Numbered from the stretch's first letter, positions 1 through 9,000 are shown. The stretch: 64,000 nt of DNA from an uncultured Acidimicrobiaceae bacterium (GCA_947259365.1 CAMYMC010000038.1:1-64000); one strand, 5' to 3'. The notes: generated by a model from the sequence alone, not told the origin. A program made the numbers and translations.

Positions 1-227
1 CGGGCCACCCCTCAGCCTACGCAACACCCACCAACCCGGCGACAGCCGAAGTCACACCAACACGCCCAAAACACCCTTGACAACCAAACAGGCCTCGTTA
101 TGCGTGGGTCGCGTCGCTTGGTCGAGGCGGGATTATGGGCGCACGATATGGGCGGGTGAATCATGGTTGAAGATTGAATCGCGGTGAACCTTGGGCAAGT
201 TCCGGGAAACCAGGGAGGGACTGCTCA
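1..227. other. Left edge, no gene recognised
   Basis: I see no convincing coding region here. The stretch lies downstream of the minus-strand acyltransferase that ends at 228 and contains no tRNA or clear terminator hairpin that I can recognise. It may hold the end of a feature that lies outside the window. Confidence 0.4.
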
Positions 228-854
228 TCAGTCGATTTGCGGGGGACTGGCCCGGTTCGGATGCTTGGCGGTGACGCCTATGTAGAAGTCGCGGATTTGC
301 TCCATGTCCGCTTGTATGTCCCCGCTCGGTCTCAGCACCGGCCCGAGTCCGCCCACCTTTCTCTGGTAGTCGATATAACCGAGTGAGATCGGCACGCCGG
401 CCTCGAGCGCGATGTGGTAGAAGCCGGTCTTCCACGATGGGGTCCACTTCCGGGTTCCTTCTGGCGGCACCGCTAGGACCAGATCATCGGCGGCCGCGAA
501 TTGGACCGCGAGGTGTTCGACCACGTTGTGGGTGCTCCGTCGGTCGATGGGAATACCGCCCAGCCATTTCATCACTGGGCCGAATGGCCGTCGAAAAAGG
601 GTGTGTTTGCCCATCCAGTAAAGCTTGAGCGGGTACATGAAGGCCATGGCGAGCATCAGCACCAGGTCCCAGTTGCTGGTGTGCGGGGCTGCGATCAACA
701 CGTACTTCGGGCTGGTGGGTGGCTTCCCCTCAAGCCTCCAACCGAACATCCTCAGCAGAACACTCGAGAGCCGTCGAAGAACGGATCGCACCACCGGGGT
801 GTCAAAGATCGTGGCAGTAGCCACCTTGGCGATATCGAGCGGGTCAAATGCCAT
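228..854 (-). CDS. PlsC-like 1-acylglycerol-3-phosphate acyltransferase
   Basis: A 208-residue protein of the lysophospholipid acyltransferase (PlsC) superfamily, which moves an acyl chain to a lysophospholipid or similar acceptor at the membrane. The HX4D catalytic motif is present as His58 and Asp63 (HTSNWD), followed by an IPIDR block at 101-105 and a PEGTR acceptor-binding block at 131-135. The order and spacing fit the family, and the protein is at the short end of its range. Its start shares one base with the stop of the upstream 101-aa gene (TGATG), so the two are probably co-transcribed. The exact acceptor cannot be read from sequence. Confidence 0.9.
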   Translation of the reverse strand: MAFDPLDIAKVATATIFDTPVVRSVLRRLSSVLLRMFGWRLEGKPPTSPKYVLIAAPHTSNWDLVLMLAMAFMYPLKLYWMGKHTLFRRPFGPVMKWLGGIPIDRRSTHNVVEHLAVQFAAADDLVLAVPPEGTRKWTPSWKTGFYHIALEAGVPISLGYIDYQRKVGGLGPVLRPSGDIQADMEQIRDFYIGVTAKHPNRASPPQID

Positions 855-1159
855 CAGACATCGGTGGCGAAGGCACGTTCGATCGTATGCAGGAGCAACT
901 CGGTGTCCATGTCAGAAGATGAGGATTCGAGAGCCCTGAGGCACCAGTCGGCAAGGACGCACAATGCTGCGTACATTTCCGCAGGGACGATGTCGACGCG
1001 TCTGCCCTCCTGGACCCTCCGATCCACGGACCTGATCAGGTTCCGCCAATCTGACCAATCCGGGTCATCCTCAGCGGCGATCCGGTGCCAGGTGGTCACC
1101 ATGGCAATCGCAAACCGCTGGGTCTGCGTCAGCGTCTCGTCTTCGTTGTTCTCAATCAC
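854..1159 (-). CDS. Hypothetical protein upstream of the acyltransferase
   Basis: A 101-residue, probably soluble protein of unknown function. It is acidic at the N-terminus, has several tryptophans (around residues 24-38) and no signal peptide or membrane segment. I recognise no domain. The one-base overlap with the acyltransferase start argues that it is translated and belongs to the same short operon. No other evidence for function is visible. Confidence 0.6.
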   Translation of the reverse strand: MIENNEDETLTQTQRFAIAMVTTWHRIAAEDDPDWSDWRNLIRSVDRRVQEGRRVDIVPAEMYAALCVLADWCLRALESSSSDMDTELLLHTIERAFATDV

Positions 1160-1496
1160 AGTGCCTGTCGTCGTGGTGTTCGATCACGGTCCCAAGCTAC
1201 CGGTTACTCGCACAACCTGGTGCCGGAGTGCACACCGCCTACGCATGCCATGAGACACGAGATCTTGAGGGCTCTCACCGGACCCTCACCCACGCCGCAC
1301 AGGTTCTCGATCCGGGGGCTGCTGCTCGCACCCACCGCACCCATCCCGAGAGGGCCAAACAGCAATATCGTTTGAGACTGCCGTCATCGGAAACCTGCGT
1401 GGCGGCCCTGCAACTGAGCGAAGCAGCGACCGGTTTGCGTTGGGGCACTCAAGGTCTCCAAACTGGGCGCTCGATCGTCTGGGAAGGGCGTGTTCG
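1160..1496. other. Intergenic region upstream of the RRM gene
   Basis: About 340 bases between divergently oriented genes. Only out-of-frame open frames without ribosome-binding sites are present. It presumably carries the promoters of both neighbours; no operator or hairpin stands out to me. Confidence 0.35.
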
Positions 1497-1766
1497 ATGG
1501 GCGTCAACATTTATGTGGGGAATCTCTCCTTCAGTGTCACCTCGGCAGACCTGGAGCGTCTGTTTGGTGAACACGGTGTGGTCGTGTCGGCCAACGTGAT
1601 CACCGACCGCGATTCTGACCGGTCTCGTGGTTTCGGGTTCGTGGAGATGGAATCCGATGCTGCCGCCCGGGCCGCCATCGACGCGATGAACGGCACCGAT
1701 GTCGAGGGTCGTGTGTTGAAGGTCAACGAGGCCCGTGAACGCCAACCTCGGGGCGGACCTCAGTAG
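1497..1766 (+). CDS. RRM-domain RNA-binding protein
   Basis: A small (89 aa) single-RRM protein of the bacterial Rbp type, which binds single-stranded RNA. RNP2 (IYVGNL) is at residues 5-10 and RNP1 (RGFGFVEM) at 44-51, both canonical. A short Arg/Gly-containing tail ends the protein. I chose the ATG at 1497 because GGGAAGGG lies 8 nt upstream; the open frame extends to 1440 but that extension does not resemble the family. It appears monocistronic. Homologues are often linked to cold or stress adaptation; the target RNAs are unknown. Confidence 0.92.
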   Translation: MGVNIYVGNLSFSVTSADLERLFGEHGVVVSANVITDRDSDRSRGFGFVEMESDAAARAAIDAMNGTDVEGRVLKVNEARERQPRGGPQ

Positions 1767-2358
1767 CCGATTTGTCCCCCTGCCCACAAGGTGCGGTGAG
1801 ACACGGCCTTTAGATGGCTGGGTGGCCAAAAGTGAAGAGGTCCTGAGGGTCGAGGGGACCGTGGGTTGAGACCCGCGGGAACCTCTGTAACGACTGAAGA
1901 CTCTGGGTCGGATTCGCCTTCTGATGGGTCGAGCGATATGAGACCCGTAGGCCTCTAGGGCCGGCACCCCAGCAAGGACGCTCGCCGGGGTCGCGCCAGG
2001 GGGATGGGCACCCGCTCGTAACACGCGGCTTGGGTGCCAAACAGCCCACAGGCGAGCCCCCCATATCCGGCTTGTTGTGCGAGGAACCGGTCTCTCCCTT
2101 CTGCTGGGTGGCGCGCTCATAACAAGCCGCGTGGTGGGGGCCGGTGCCAGCCACAGAGAGCCGCCCTCGACGTGGGGGTCTGCTCGTTCCGGTAGCGCGC
2201 TCGTTATCGAACAGATGGTGTGATCGCGGCGGCGTCTGGTGGCTGTGGTCCGTCCGCTTCGTTTGATGTCGGGCGGGCGTTCGCTGTGGGTGATCTTCGG
2301 AGGCCCGAGCGTGTCGAGCACCCGTACACTGTGTAGGCATTCTGTGAGAGGAGTGGTC
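1767..2358. other. Noncoding stretch with nested inverted repeats
   Basis: Nearly 600 bases without a supported gene. Inverted repeats are visible: CACGCGGCTTG at 2022-2032 pairs with CAAGCCGCGTG at 2123-2133, and CGGCTTGTT at 2068-2076 pairs with AACAAGCCG at 2121-2129, so the right arm has two competing partners. The layout could be a structured RNA, a degenerate mobile-element end or a regulatory region; the sequence alone does not decide. Confidence 0.4.
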
Positions 2359-2688
2359 GTGAAGAAGCTTGTGAGATTTGCCCTGATCGTTGGCGGTATA
2401 GCGTTCGCGGCCAAGCTCGTTGCCGCCAAGAAGTCCGAGTGGCGGGGCCTCACCGAGCCCGAGGTACGCGACAAACTTGACTCGCGGTTGCCTGACCGGG
2501 TGTCGGACGAGAAGCGTGCCGCCGTCGCCGACAAGGTTGTCTCCAAGATGCGGGAGCGGGGTGTCCTCCGCGAAGAAGAGGAAGAAGAACCATCGGCGCC
2601 TACCGATAGTGGCGGTGTGGGAGAAGGGCCCGAATCCGGCGACGCCGAAGCGGACGACGACTCGAAAGACAACACCGAGTCGGTCTGA
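2359..2688 (+). CDS. Small membrane-anchored protein with acidic tail
   Basis: A 109-residue protein of unknown function. Residues 4-22 form one hydrophobic segment after a Lys-Lys start, so it is probably an N-terminal membrane anchor. The middle is charged, and the last 40 residues are very rich in Glu and Asp, beginning with a run of glutamates. The GTG at 2359 is chosen because AGAGGAG lies 5 nt upstream; an in-frame GTG at 2353 overlaps that site. The gene stands alone. Confidence 0.6.
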   Translation: MKKLVRFALIVGGIAFAAKLVAAKKSEWRGLTEPEVRDKLDSRLPDRVSDEKRAAVADKVVSKMRERGVLREEEEEEPSAPTDSGGVGEGPESGDAEADDDSKDNTESV

Positions 2689-2927
2689 CCCTCACCCGCT
2701 GCGGGCCGCACACCGATGTGCCGTTCGTTCTCGTGCGGGTAGCGGACGGGGGCGATATGGCTCAGTTCGGGTGTTGTGAGCGGAGTCCACCCCGCCGGCC
2801 GCACAGCGAGGTGCAGGACCCGCGGAGTCTGATGAGAGGCACCGAGATGCGCCTGAGTGCCGCGGGTGGAGCTAGGCGGGCCTCGGAGCGCAGCTCTTGT
2901 TGGCGAGAGACAACGAGGAGCCTTCGG

Positions 2928-3629
2928 TTAAGTGGGCGCAAGTTGACCGGAGCCGTAGTAGAGCCACCGGCCTGGAGATCCGACTGCGATATCCCAGCCA
3001 AGCTTGTTGAGCCTGTGCGCCAGATCTTCGGGTTCATAGAAGACCTTGACTATCCGAAACCGGCGGCCGTCACGGAGCCCACGGACCACTGCTCCCGACT
3101 CGTCGCCCTCATTGCGATACAGAGCGCGTCTCCAGCCACCGGGCATGCGTTCATCGATGAAGAACACGCGCCCTGTTGGGTTCAGCCGCTTCGCCACCTG
3201 GCTCCAGAAACGATCGAACAGAGCCTCCGGGACATGAGACAGCCAGAAAGCAAAGAACACCGCGTCGTAGACAGCGTCCGACTCCCAAGCGAAGATGTCA
3301 GCCGCCACACGAGTCACCCTGTCATCCCCGATGCGTCTCCGGTTGATGGCGAGCACTTCGGGCGCCGCATCCACGGCGGTGACACTGTCCGCCCAGCGTA
3401 AGAGATGACCCGTCCACTGGCCGGTGCCCGCAGCTATCTCCAGCACTCGCCCGGTCGGTGCGAAATCAGCCAAGGCTCGGAGAGCCTCATCCTGTTCGTC
3501 GAGCCATTCCTGATCCTCTCCAGAATCCAGCGCCTGACCTTCCAGAGATGTCGCGTCATACTCCGGGGCCCGCGCCCGGTAGTAGGCGATCTGCTCTTCG
3601 ACGAACCGTCCCGGATCTCCATTGTCCAT
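2928..3629 (-). CDS. Class I SAM-dependent methyltransferase
   Basis: A 233-residue Rossmann-fold methyltransferase. Motif I (VLEIAAGTGQWTG) spans about residues 62-74, the acidic residue after strand 2 is Asp87, and a post-motif block with DAVFFAFWLSHVP follows. Arrangement and length fit the Methyltransf_25-like group acting on small molecules. The substrate cannot be inferred, and neighbours give no hint because the gene is flanked by unrelated genes. A family assignment is safe; a specific activity is not. Confidence 0.85.
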   Translation of the reverse strand: MDNGDPGRFVEEQIAYYRARAPEYDATSLEGQALDSGEDQEWLDEQDEALRALADFAPTGRVLEIAAGTGQWTGHLLRWADSVTAVDAAPEVLAINRRRIGDDRVTRVAADIFAWESDAVYDAVFFAFWLSHVPEALFDRFWSQVAKRLNPTGRVFFIDERMPGGWRRALYRNEGDESGAVVRGLRDGRRFRIVKVFYEPEDLAHRLNKLGWDIAVGSPGRWLYYGSGQLAPT

Positions 3630-3946
3630 GCCACCCAGTATGCCGTCCTCTCACCGATTCCGACGACGAGAACTACTGTCCACGCGACCGTCGTCACCAC
3701 CCGGCGTCGATTCACCCGCTCACACCACTCAGCCAGTCAGAAACTCGCCCCGCCACCGATGTGCTGGCTCCCCGGCGTCCTCGGATACCCAGCCGACTAC
3801 GCGGCGACATCACGGGTGGCGGCATCACCAACCTCTCTGTCATCGTGGCCGCACGGGACGGCGGTGGGCTGAGCACCGGACCATTCGCCGAGGCCGTGAT
3901 CATGGGGGGCGACACGGAAGGGACGCCTGCACCGCAGTGCGAAGGC
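3630..3946. other. Intergenic region downstream of the sigma-factor gene
   Basis: About 320 bases between the start of the methyltransferase and the end of the sigma-factor gene. Open frames here lack ribosome-binding sites and family resemblance. I see nothing else I can support. Confidence 0.35.
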
Positions 3947-4990
3947 TCAGAGCAGGTCTTGGTTGCGGATGCCGAACGACGGGTGACGGAGTTTGCTCAG
4001 CGCCAGTCTCTCGAGCTGACGGATCCGCTCTCGTGTGAGGTTGTACCCCTCGCCGATCTCCTCGAGCGTGCGAGGGACGCCGTCGTAGAAGCCGTACCGG
4101 AGGGCGAGGATCCGTCCCTCCCTATCTGGAAGACGCTCGACGCACTTGCGGAGACTATCCGCTGTGTCGAGCTCCTCAGCGGCCGTGACCGGGTCGACCG
4201 CATCTTCGTCGTGGATGAAGTCGCCGAGTTGTGCACCGTCCTCACCGACGGGCTGTTCAAGCGACACCGTGTGCGCCACCCCGAGAGCGAGCTCGACCTT
4301 GTCGACTTTGACACCCGCCTCGGCGGCGATCTCCTCCGATCTCGGCTCCCGCCCCAGACCAGACTTGAGACTCGCCTGGGCGGCACGCACTGCGCCGAGG
4401 GTGTCGTGAAGGTGAACGGGAAGACGCACAGTACGCGACTTGTCTGCGATCGCTCTCGTGATTGCCTGACGGATCCACCACGTGGCGTACGTGGAGAACT
4501 TGAAACCCCTCCGCCAATCGAACTTCTCGACGGCGCGGATCAGACCAAGGTTTCCCTCCTGGACGAGATCCAAGAAGTCGATGCCCGGGGTGTTGGCGTA
4601 GCGCCGTGCGTTCGCCACGACAAGCCTCAGGTTGGCGGTAAGGAACGCATCCTTTGCCTGGCGCCCGTGACGCACCCTGCGACGAAGAGCGACCCGCTCC
4701 GCCCTGCCCAAGGGGTCACCCGCCCCGAGACGGGCTTCCGCGTCCCGACCAGCTTCGATCTTCTGGGCGTAGTCGACCTCCTTCTCGGCGGTGAGGAGCT
4801 CGTAGTCGCCGATCGTCGTGAGGTAATGGCTCACAAGGTCGGTGGTCAGGCGCCCCCGCTCGTCGGTGAGCTTGTTCCGGTCGCGGCCACCACGCGACCG
4901 CATCAGCGTGTCTCGCTCAAGACGCTCCTTTGCGTCTCGGCGATCACGCAAAGCCCGATCAAGCACCCTGCTGCGCGGCGTGCCTGCCAT
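3947..4990 (-). CDS. RNA polymerase sigma-70 factor, group 1/2
   Basis: A 347-residue primary-like sigma factor. Region 1.2 lies near residues 51-83, region 2 near 112-182 (with the [29 protein letters not shown] and [13 protein letters not shown] blocks), region 3 follows, and region 4 with its helix-turn-helix ends at about 337. It lacks the long acidic N-terminal region of the vegetative factor, so a group 2 (SigB/HrdD-like) role is likely. I start at 4990 because GGAGG lies 10 nt upstream and the family homology begins soon after; the open frame continues upstream without resemblance. It is monocistronic. Confidence 0.92.
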   Translation of the reverse strand: MAGTPRSRVLDRALRDRRDAKERLERDTLMRSRGGRDRNKLTDERGRLTTDLVSHYLTTIGDYELLTAEKEVDYAQKIEAGRDAEARLGAGDPLGRAERVALRRRVRHGRQAKDAFLTANLRLVVANARRYANTPGIDFLDLVQEGNLGLIRAVEKFDWRRGFKFSTYATWWIRQAITRAIADKSRTVRLPVHLHDTLGAVRAAQASLKSGLGREPRSEEIAAEAGVKVDKVELALGVAHTVSLEQPVGEDGAQLGDFIHDEDAVDPVTAAEELDTADSLRKCVERLPDREGRILALRYGFYDGVPRTLEEIGEGYNLTRERIRQLERLALSKLRHPSFGIRNQDLL

Positions 4991-5380
4991 CAGGCGAGGA
5001 CCTCCGATGCAGCCACCAACCCCTCCTTGGCCTTTCGGTCTGGAGCCTACGACGATGCTGCCACGATTCCACAAACCTGACGGACAACACTGGCACGTGC
5101 GCCGAACTGCCCCATGACCAAACCGCCCACCGAGGAACCAAACGCTCAACCAAACCCCGCACCCACGTCTACCCAACGGAAGATCAACCCCCGCCCACAA
5201 CCAGCTGGGATGATCTTGGCTCATCGTCACGGACCGGTCAGACGGTGCGACACCGATTGAGCCGAATCGAGCAGCTCGGTTGGGTCACCTCCGCCGTCCC
5301 GATGAAGGACGGATCGCGGCCCGCACATATCACACACCACGCAGACGGGAACCTTGCCGCCGTACCCGCACGAGATCCGG
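4991..5380 (+). other. Possible decayed winged-helix gene cut by IS30
   Basis: This stretch separates the sigma-factor gene from the IS30 left end. One plus-strand frame over about 5167-5380 reads like a winged-helix segment ([11 protein letters not shown]) but has no supported start. Beyond the IS, at 6641-6762, another frame reads like a helical protein C-terminus (AAAARLDAAFG). The IS plus a 2-bp duplication is 1197 nt, so its removal keeps phase, yet the two fragments are in different frames. If they are one gene it was already decayed. This is weak evidence. Confidence 0.25.
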
Positions 5381-6575
5381 TGCGGTCTCAAGGGGTCATC
5401 GCAACGCTTCGGCGAGTTTGTGTGAGGGTGTCATCCATCCGAGGGTTTGTCGAGGGCGGGTGTTGAGGGAGTGAGCTGCGGCGTCGAGGTCGGCTTGGGT
5501 GAGTTGGGACATGTCGGTGCCTTTGGGGAAGTACTGGCGGAGGAGCCCGTTGGTGTTTTCGTTCGAGCCGCGTTGCCACGGTGACTTGGGGTCACAGAAG
5601 TAGATCTGGACACCGGTATCGACGGTGAACTGGGCGTGTTCTGCCATCTCTTTGCCCTGATCCCACGTCAACGACCGCCACAAATGCTCGGGGAGGCGTT
5701 GAACCGTCTCTACCAGTGCGGTGCGCACCGACTCTGCGGTGTTGCCGTCGGGGAGCGGGAACAACATCACGTAACGGGTGGCACGTTCGACCAGAGTCCC
5801 GATGGCGGTCATCCGTTTGCCCATCAGCAGGTCGCCTTCCCAGTGACCGGGCACCGCCCGATCGGCAGCCTCAGCCGGCCGTTCTGAGATCATCACTGGT
5901 TCGCGGATCTGGCCCTTCCCCGTCGGAGCTCGTTTGGTGAGGGGACGGCGGATCGCGCGACGAGTCCGCAGACACTGCGCCAGTTCATGGCGTAACGCAC
6001 CACGGCCCTGGACAAACAGCGACAGATAGATCGTCTCGTGCGACACCCACATCTCCTCATCTGAAGGGTATGTGTGGAGACCACCACTGCGCCAACTTGT
6101 CCTCCACCACCACCCGCAGCTCGGTGTTCGCCGCCAGCTTCGCTGGTTTGGCGCGGCGAGCCCGACGCCACGCTGCTCGATCTGCTCCCAGCGCCCGATA
6201 CCCGGTACGGCCACCATTGCGACCCACCTCTCGGCACACCGTTGAAGGGGCACGACCCATACGATGGGCGATTGCACGCAGCGACTCGCCAGCCGCCACC
6301 CCTCGAGAGATCTCCTCACGCTCAGTCAACGACAAACACCGGCTCGAGCGTCGCCGTGGCATAGGTCTCACCCCACCAGTGTCCTCGATCATCGTCCGCA
6401 CCGACGACCACTGTCGCCCCAGGCGACGAGCAATCGACCGCATCGCCTCCCCGCGCTGCCACCGATCCCACACCTCGGTCCTCTCAGCCTCAGTGAACCT
6501 CCGCACAACAACAACCTCCCGACAAGAGCCACATACTCTCGCCGACACGCGTTGCACCCACCCCTTGAGACCGCA
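5381..6575 (-). mobile_element. IS30-family insertion sequence, inactivated
   Basis: The element is bounded by perfect 16-bp inverted ends: TGCGGTCTCAAGGGGT at 5381-5396 and its reverse complement at 6560-6575. The match resumes for 7 bp (GCAACGC) after 4 mismatches, giving ends of about 27 bp. A GG on each outer flank (5379-5380, 6576-6577) may be a 2-bp target duplication, which suits IS30. Total length near 1.2 kb fits the family. The single transposase gene inside carries a frameshifting deletion, so this copy cannot move itself. Confidence 0.88.
5396..6506 (-). pseudogene. IS30 transposase with frameshifting deletion
   Basis: The N-terminal part (from a GTG at 6506, GGGAGG 8 nt upstream) carries the two helix-turn-helix blocks of IS30 transposases and runs to 6057. 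The catalytic part continues in another frame to 5396 and keeps the DDE residues (WEGDL, TWDQGKEM, NENTNGLL). At the junction near 6072 the reading passes from WWSPH directly into YPSDEEMW. In intact relatives about ten residues (QIAxRL-type) lie between, so roughly 26 nt are missing. Programmed frameshifting would not restore the lost residues, hence pseudogene. Confidence 0.88.
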
Positions 6576-6767
6576 GGCATTTCCGAGCAGTACGGCCGCC
6601 ACCGCGAGTGACATCCATCAATCGGCACGCTCCGTGACGGAAGGCACACCTCGAAGCGCACGAGGCCGCCGCGGCCCGCCTCGACGCGGCGTTCGGAGCG
6701 ACGGAGCGAATCGCGCGGACCAAACGGGACCAGACCGTCATCGAGCTTCCATCTCGGAAAGACGAAA

Positions 6768-6786
6768 GCCCCCTCTGGCAGGGGGT
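6768..6786 (-). terminator. Original tRNA-Pro terminator, now displaced
   Basis: GCCCCCT at 6768-6774 pairs with AGGGGGT at 6780-6786; on the minus strand the hairpin is followed by a T-rich tract. It lies just beyond the displaced tRNA 3' half (6793-6838), where the terminator of the undisturbed tRNA-Pro would be expected. Confidence 0.6.
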
Positions 6787-6792
6787 TCTTTC

Positions 6793-6838
6793 GGTCGGGC
6801 TGGCCGGATTTGAACCGGCGACCTCTTGACCCCCAGTC
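6793..6838. repeat. Left attachment site (displaced tRNA-Pro 3' half)
   Basis: A 46-bp copy of the tRNA-Pro 3' half, in direct orientation with 12239-12284 and differing at one base in the T-loop. It ends inside the anticodon loop, where many tyrosine integrases cross over. Confidence 0.88.
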
Positions 6839-7045
6839 TTTGCAGAGCCGTCTTGGCCGCTCCTCGGTGGTCCTCGGCGATCCCCAGAAATCGGCATCTA
6901 CCAGGTACTTCGTCCCGGATGCTCCGCACCAGTCCCCCGGCGGCTTGACAGGTATTCGGTTCGATAGGCGCCTGATAGGCGCCGAAACTCCCGGCTGCCA
7001 GCGTCTATCATTCCCAGCTGTCACAACGTTGAGTACTATCAGATC
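6839..7045. other. Region between attachment site and excisionase genes
   Basis: About 200 bases without a gene. It contains the 10-bp tandem repeats listed separately at 6963-6983 and presumably the promoter of the two downstream helix-turn-helix genes. Confidence 0.4.
6963..6983. repeat. Tandem GATAGGCGCC sites, 11-bp period
   Basis: GATAGGCGCC occurs at 6963-6972 and again at 6974-6983, one helical turn apart, between the left attachment site and the first excisionase-like gene. Phased direct repeats in this position are typical of excisionase or integrase arm-binding sites, or of an autoregulatory operator. Binding is inferred, not shown. Confidence 0.5.
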
Positions 7046-7300
7046 GTGATGAGTACCCCAGACCCCGCCGACGAGCTACGCCGCCTCTACCCACCGATTC
7101 TCACGACCGCCCATGTGGCCGAAATGATGCACTGCACCGTCGGAGACGTCCGCGACAAGGTGCATCGCAAGGAGCTCCAGGCGATGCGGTGGGGTCAACA
7201 GTTCCGGTTCTTCCGCGACGAGGTCATCGCCGCAATGACACGAGTCGAGGTCGACGAGGAGGAGAACGCGGAGAACAACATTGAGGGGGACGAGGCGTGA
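7046..7300 (+). CDS. Excisionase-like helix-turn-helix protein
   Basis: An 84-residue protein whose middle (about residues 18-66) matches the MerR/excisionase-type winged helix: ILTTAHVAEMM, then the recognition region, then RFFRDEVIAAM. The last 17 residues are acidic. Such small proteins act as recombination directionality factors or local repressors. A GTG at 7046 and an ATG at 7049 are both possible; no strong ribosome-binding site decides. Its stop overlaps the GTG of the next gene (GTGA), so both are translated together. It lies next to the left attachment site. Confidence 0.75.
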   Translation: MMSTPDPADELRRLYPPILTTAHVAEMMHCTVGDVRDKVHRKELQAMRWGQQFRFFRDEVIAAMTRVEVDEEENAENNIEGDEA

Positions 7301-7533
7301 AGGGCGGGGAGATCAACTATGACCGCTGGTACCCGGAGGTGCCGGCAGTGATGGACACCAAACAGCTTGCCGACCTGTTGCACACCAACGATCAGATCGT
7401 ACGGGCCTGGGCACGGGACGGGATGATCCCGGCGCATCGCCGCCCCGGTGGCCGCAAGTTCACGTTCCTTCGCCACGAGATCTTCGACTGGCTCATCGCC
7501 AACCGCTACGACCCAGACAGCCCCTCTTCATGA
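7297..7533 (+). CDS. Second excisionase-like helix-turn-helix protein
   Basis: A 78-residue protein with the excisionase-type fold: VMDTKQLADLLHT (helix 1-2), IVRAWARDGMIPAHR (recognition helix and wing) and FLRHEIFDWL at the end. It begins at a GTG overlapping the previous stop by 4 nt. It differs from its neighbour in sequence but has the same architecture, so the pair may be a duplicated or heterodimeric factor. In this setting excision or repression in the integrated element is the likely role. Confidence 0.78.
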   Translation: MKGGEINYDRWYPEVPAVMDTKQLADLLHTNDQIVRAWARDGMIPAHRRPGGRKFTFLRHEIFDWLIANRYDPDSPSS

Positions 7534-7542
7534 CTGCAAGCA

Positions 7543-8268
7543 CTAGCCCTGCCGGTTCCCGGACGGGTCGAGCCGCTCCTCGCCGACGTCATTACGAGCG
7601 CCCTCGAACCGGGGTGACGAGGTGCGCCTCGCAGGGACGCCCGGGTCAGCCTTAGACGCGCGCGGCCTGCGCGGGTCCCTGATCGGAACGCTAGATACTC
7701 GCGACCTCTGAGTAGGATCGGAGAAACGGCGAGTGTTCAGCCAGGCGCGGTGCCGTCCGGTCCATGTCACCCCATCGCGGAACACTTCGCCGTGGCGCAA
7801 CAGGAACGACCCGAGACGCTGCCGCGCTCGACGCTGATCCTGGACCACGTCGTGGCGGGCCCGGCACAGATCCCGTACCCCCTCCTCGGCTGTCGACGGG
7901 ACCCGGATCGGTGTCAACTCCCCAGCCCGATACAGCCGGGCCAACCGGCGGCAGTCACGCCGATCCGTTTTCACCCGATCCCCCGGACGGGTCGGTATCA
8001 ACGCCGGGGCGATCACCTCACATTCCACCCCCAGCGATGCCAACAGGCGATGCAGCTCATACCCAGTCGGGCCAGCCTCATAACACACCCGCAACCGCTC
8101 ACCTGAACCCACACGTGCAATCAGGCGCCGCACCGACGCCTCGTCATGGAAGATCCGCTCCACATCCGGGACCTGCTCCCCAGGACGCAGGATCCCCACC
8201 GAGATCGAGTCCCGGTGCACATCCATCCCCAACACCACACCCCCTCGATCTGGCAAGCTGGACGACAC
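7543..8268 (-). pseudogene. IS110-family transposase, C-terminally truncated
   Basis: The N-terminal DEDD nuclease domain of an IS110 transposase is present: Asp16 (GMDVH), Glu64 (YEAGPTGYEL), Asp102 and Asp105 (KTDRRD). Family resemblance continues to about position 7725 (WLNTRRFSDP) and then stops; the conserved C-terminal serine-bearing domain is absent and the frame runs out at 7543. I start at the GTG at 8268, with GGAAGGGAG 6 nt upstream; the open frame extends further without resemblance. The element therefore cannot transpose by itself. It sits inside the tRNA-Pro element, so it arrived there later or with it. Confidence 0.82.
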
Positions 8269-8403
8269 GGCCGACTCCCTTCCGTCGTTGTGGCTCCGTC
8301 CACCACATCGTGGACGGAAGACCCACGAACACGGCGGACTGGAGCCGGCCGTTCCATACTGACTGTGCGGTTGGCTGTTCCCATCGCGGGAGGCCGAATG
8401 ATG

Positions 8404-8436
8404 CCGACGACATCTTTCAGCAGTTGATGTCGTCGG
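8404..8436. promoter_or_regulatory. 11-bp inverted repeat upstream of the ECF sigma gene
   Basis: CCGACGACATC at 8404-8414 is repeated in reverse at 8426-8436 with an 11-nt loop. It lies about 65 nt before the ECF sigma start and behind the truncated IS110. It could be an operator or a terminator isolating the sigma operon. Confidence 0.4.
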
Positions 8437-8499
8437 TCTCGAAGAAGCCATGTCACAAAGGGGGGCTGGTACGCGACAGTTGGGTGACGCAACGCAAGG

Positions 8500-9000
8500 A
8501 TGCCGATGGTTGGTGTGGTCGAGCGGACCGACCCTGAGGGATGGCGGATCGTTGATGAGTTGTATCCGTCGCTCTGCCGGTTCGCCGCCGTTGTCGCTCC
8601 GTGGGATGTCGAGGCGGAGGATCTCCTTCACGACGCCCTCGTCGATGTTCTCAGAAAGCGCCGTCTGAGTGATCTCGACCACCCTGCCGCCTATCTACGG
8701 AAGGTGCTGGTCAATCTTGCCGCCGGCCACAGCCGGCGTAGGGCGGCCTGGAAGCGAGCCGTGGTGCGTCTGGGATCCTCCGGCGACCACCACGACGAGC
8801 CTGGCTATCCGTCGGACATGGCCGAGTTGGAGCGTCTGCCTCCCCGGCAGCGGGCGGTGTTGTACCTGGCCGAGGTCGAGGGGTATCGCTTCGATGAGAT
8901 CGCCGGGATGCTCGACTGCAGCGAAGCGGCGGCCCGTAAGGGCGCCTCACGGGCTCGCAAACGTCTCAGAGTCGAACTTGCAGCGGAGGGTCTCCGATGA
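8500..9000 (+). CDS. ECF-type RNA polymerase sigma factor
   Basis: A 166-residue extracytoplasmic-function sigma factor. Region 2 covers about residues 17-85 (with EAEDLLHDALVDVLRKR), and region 4 about 105-160 (LPPRQRAVLYLAEVEGYRFDEIA then a recognition helix). It fits the SigE/SigM-like group of actinobacteria. ATG codons at 8500 and 8506 are both possible; AAGGA sits 5 nt before the second. Its stop overlaps the next start (ATGA), which strongly suggests that the next gene encodes its regulator. Confidence 0.92.
   Translation: MPMVGVVERTDPEGWRIVDELYPSLCRFAAVVAPWDVEAEDLLHDALVDVLRKRRLSDLDHPAAYLRKVLVNLAAGHSRRRAAWKRAVVRLGSSGDHHDEPGYPSDMAELERLPPRQRAVLYLAEVEGYRFDEIAGMLDCSEAAARKGASRARKRLRVELAAEGLR

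Noticed and set aside
3712-3915. 67-codon minus-strand open frame
   Set aside because: No ribosome-binding site, low-complexity Ser/Pro/Arg composition, no resemblance.
3458-5080. 540-codon plus-strand open frame
   Set aside because: It lies antisense to the sigma-factor gene and has the codon pattern of a high-GC shadow; the sigma protein is clearly real.
5396-6506. Programmed frameshift in the IS30 transposase
   Set aside because: Residues normally found between WSP and YP are absent, so this is a deletion. IS30 elements normally have one continuous frame.
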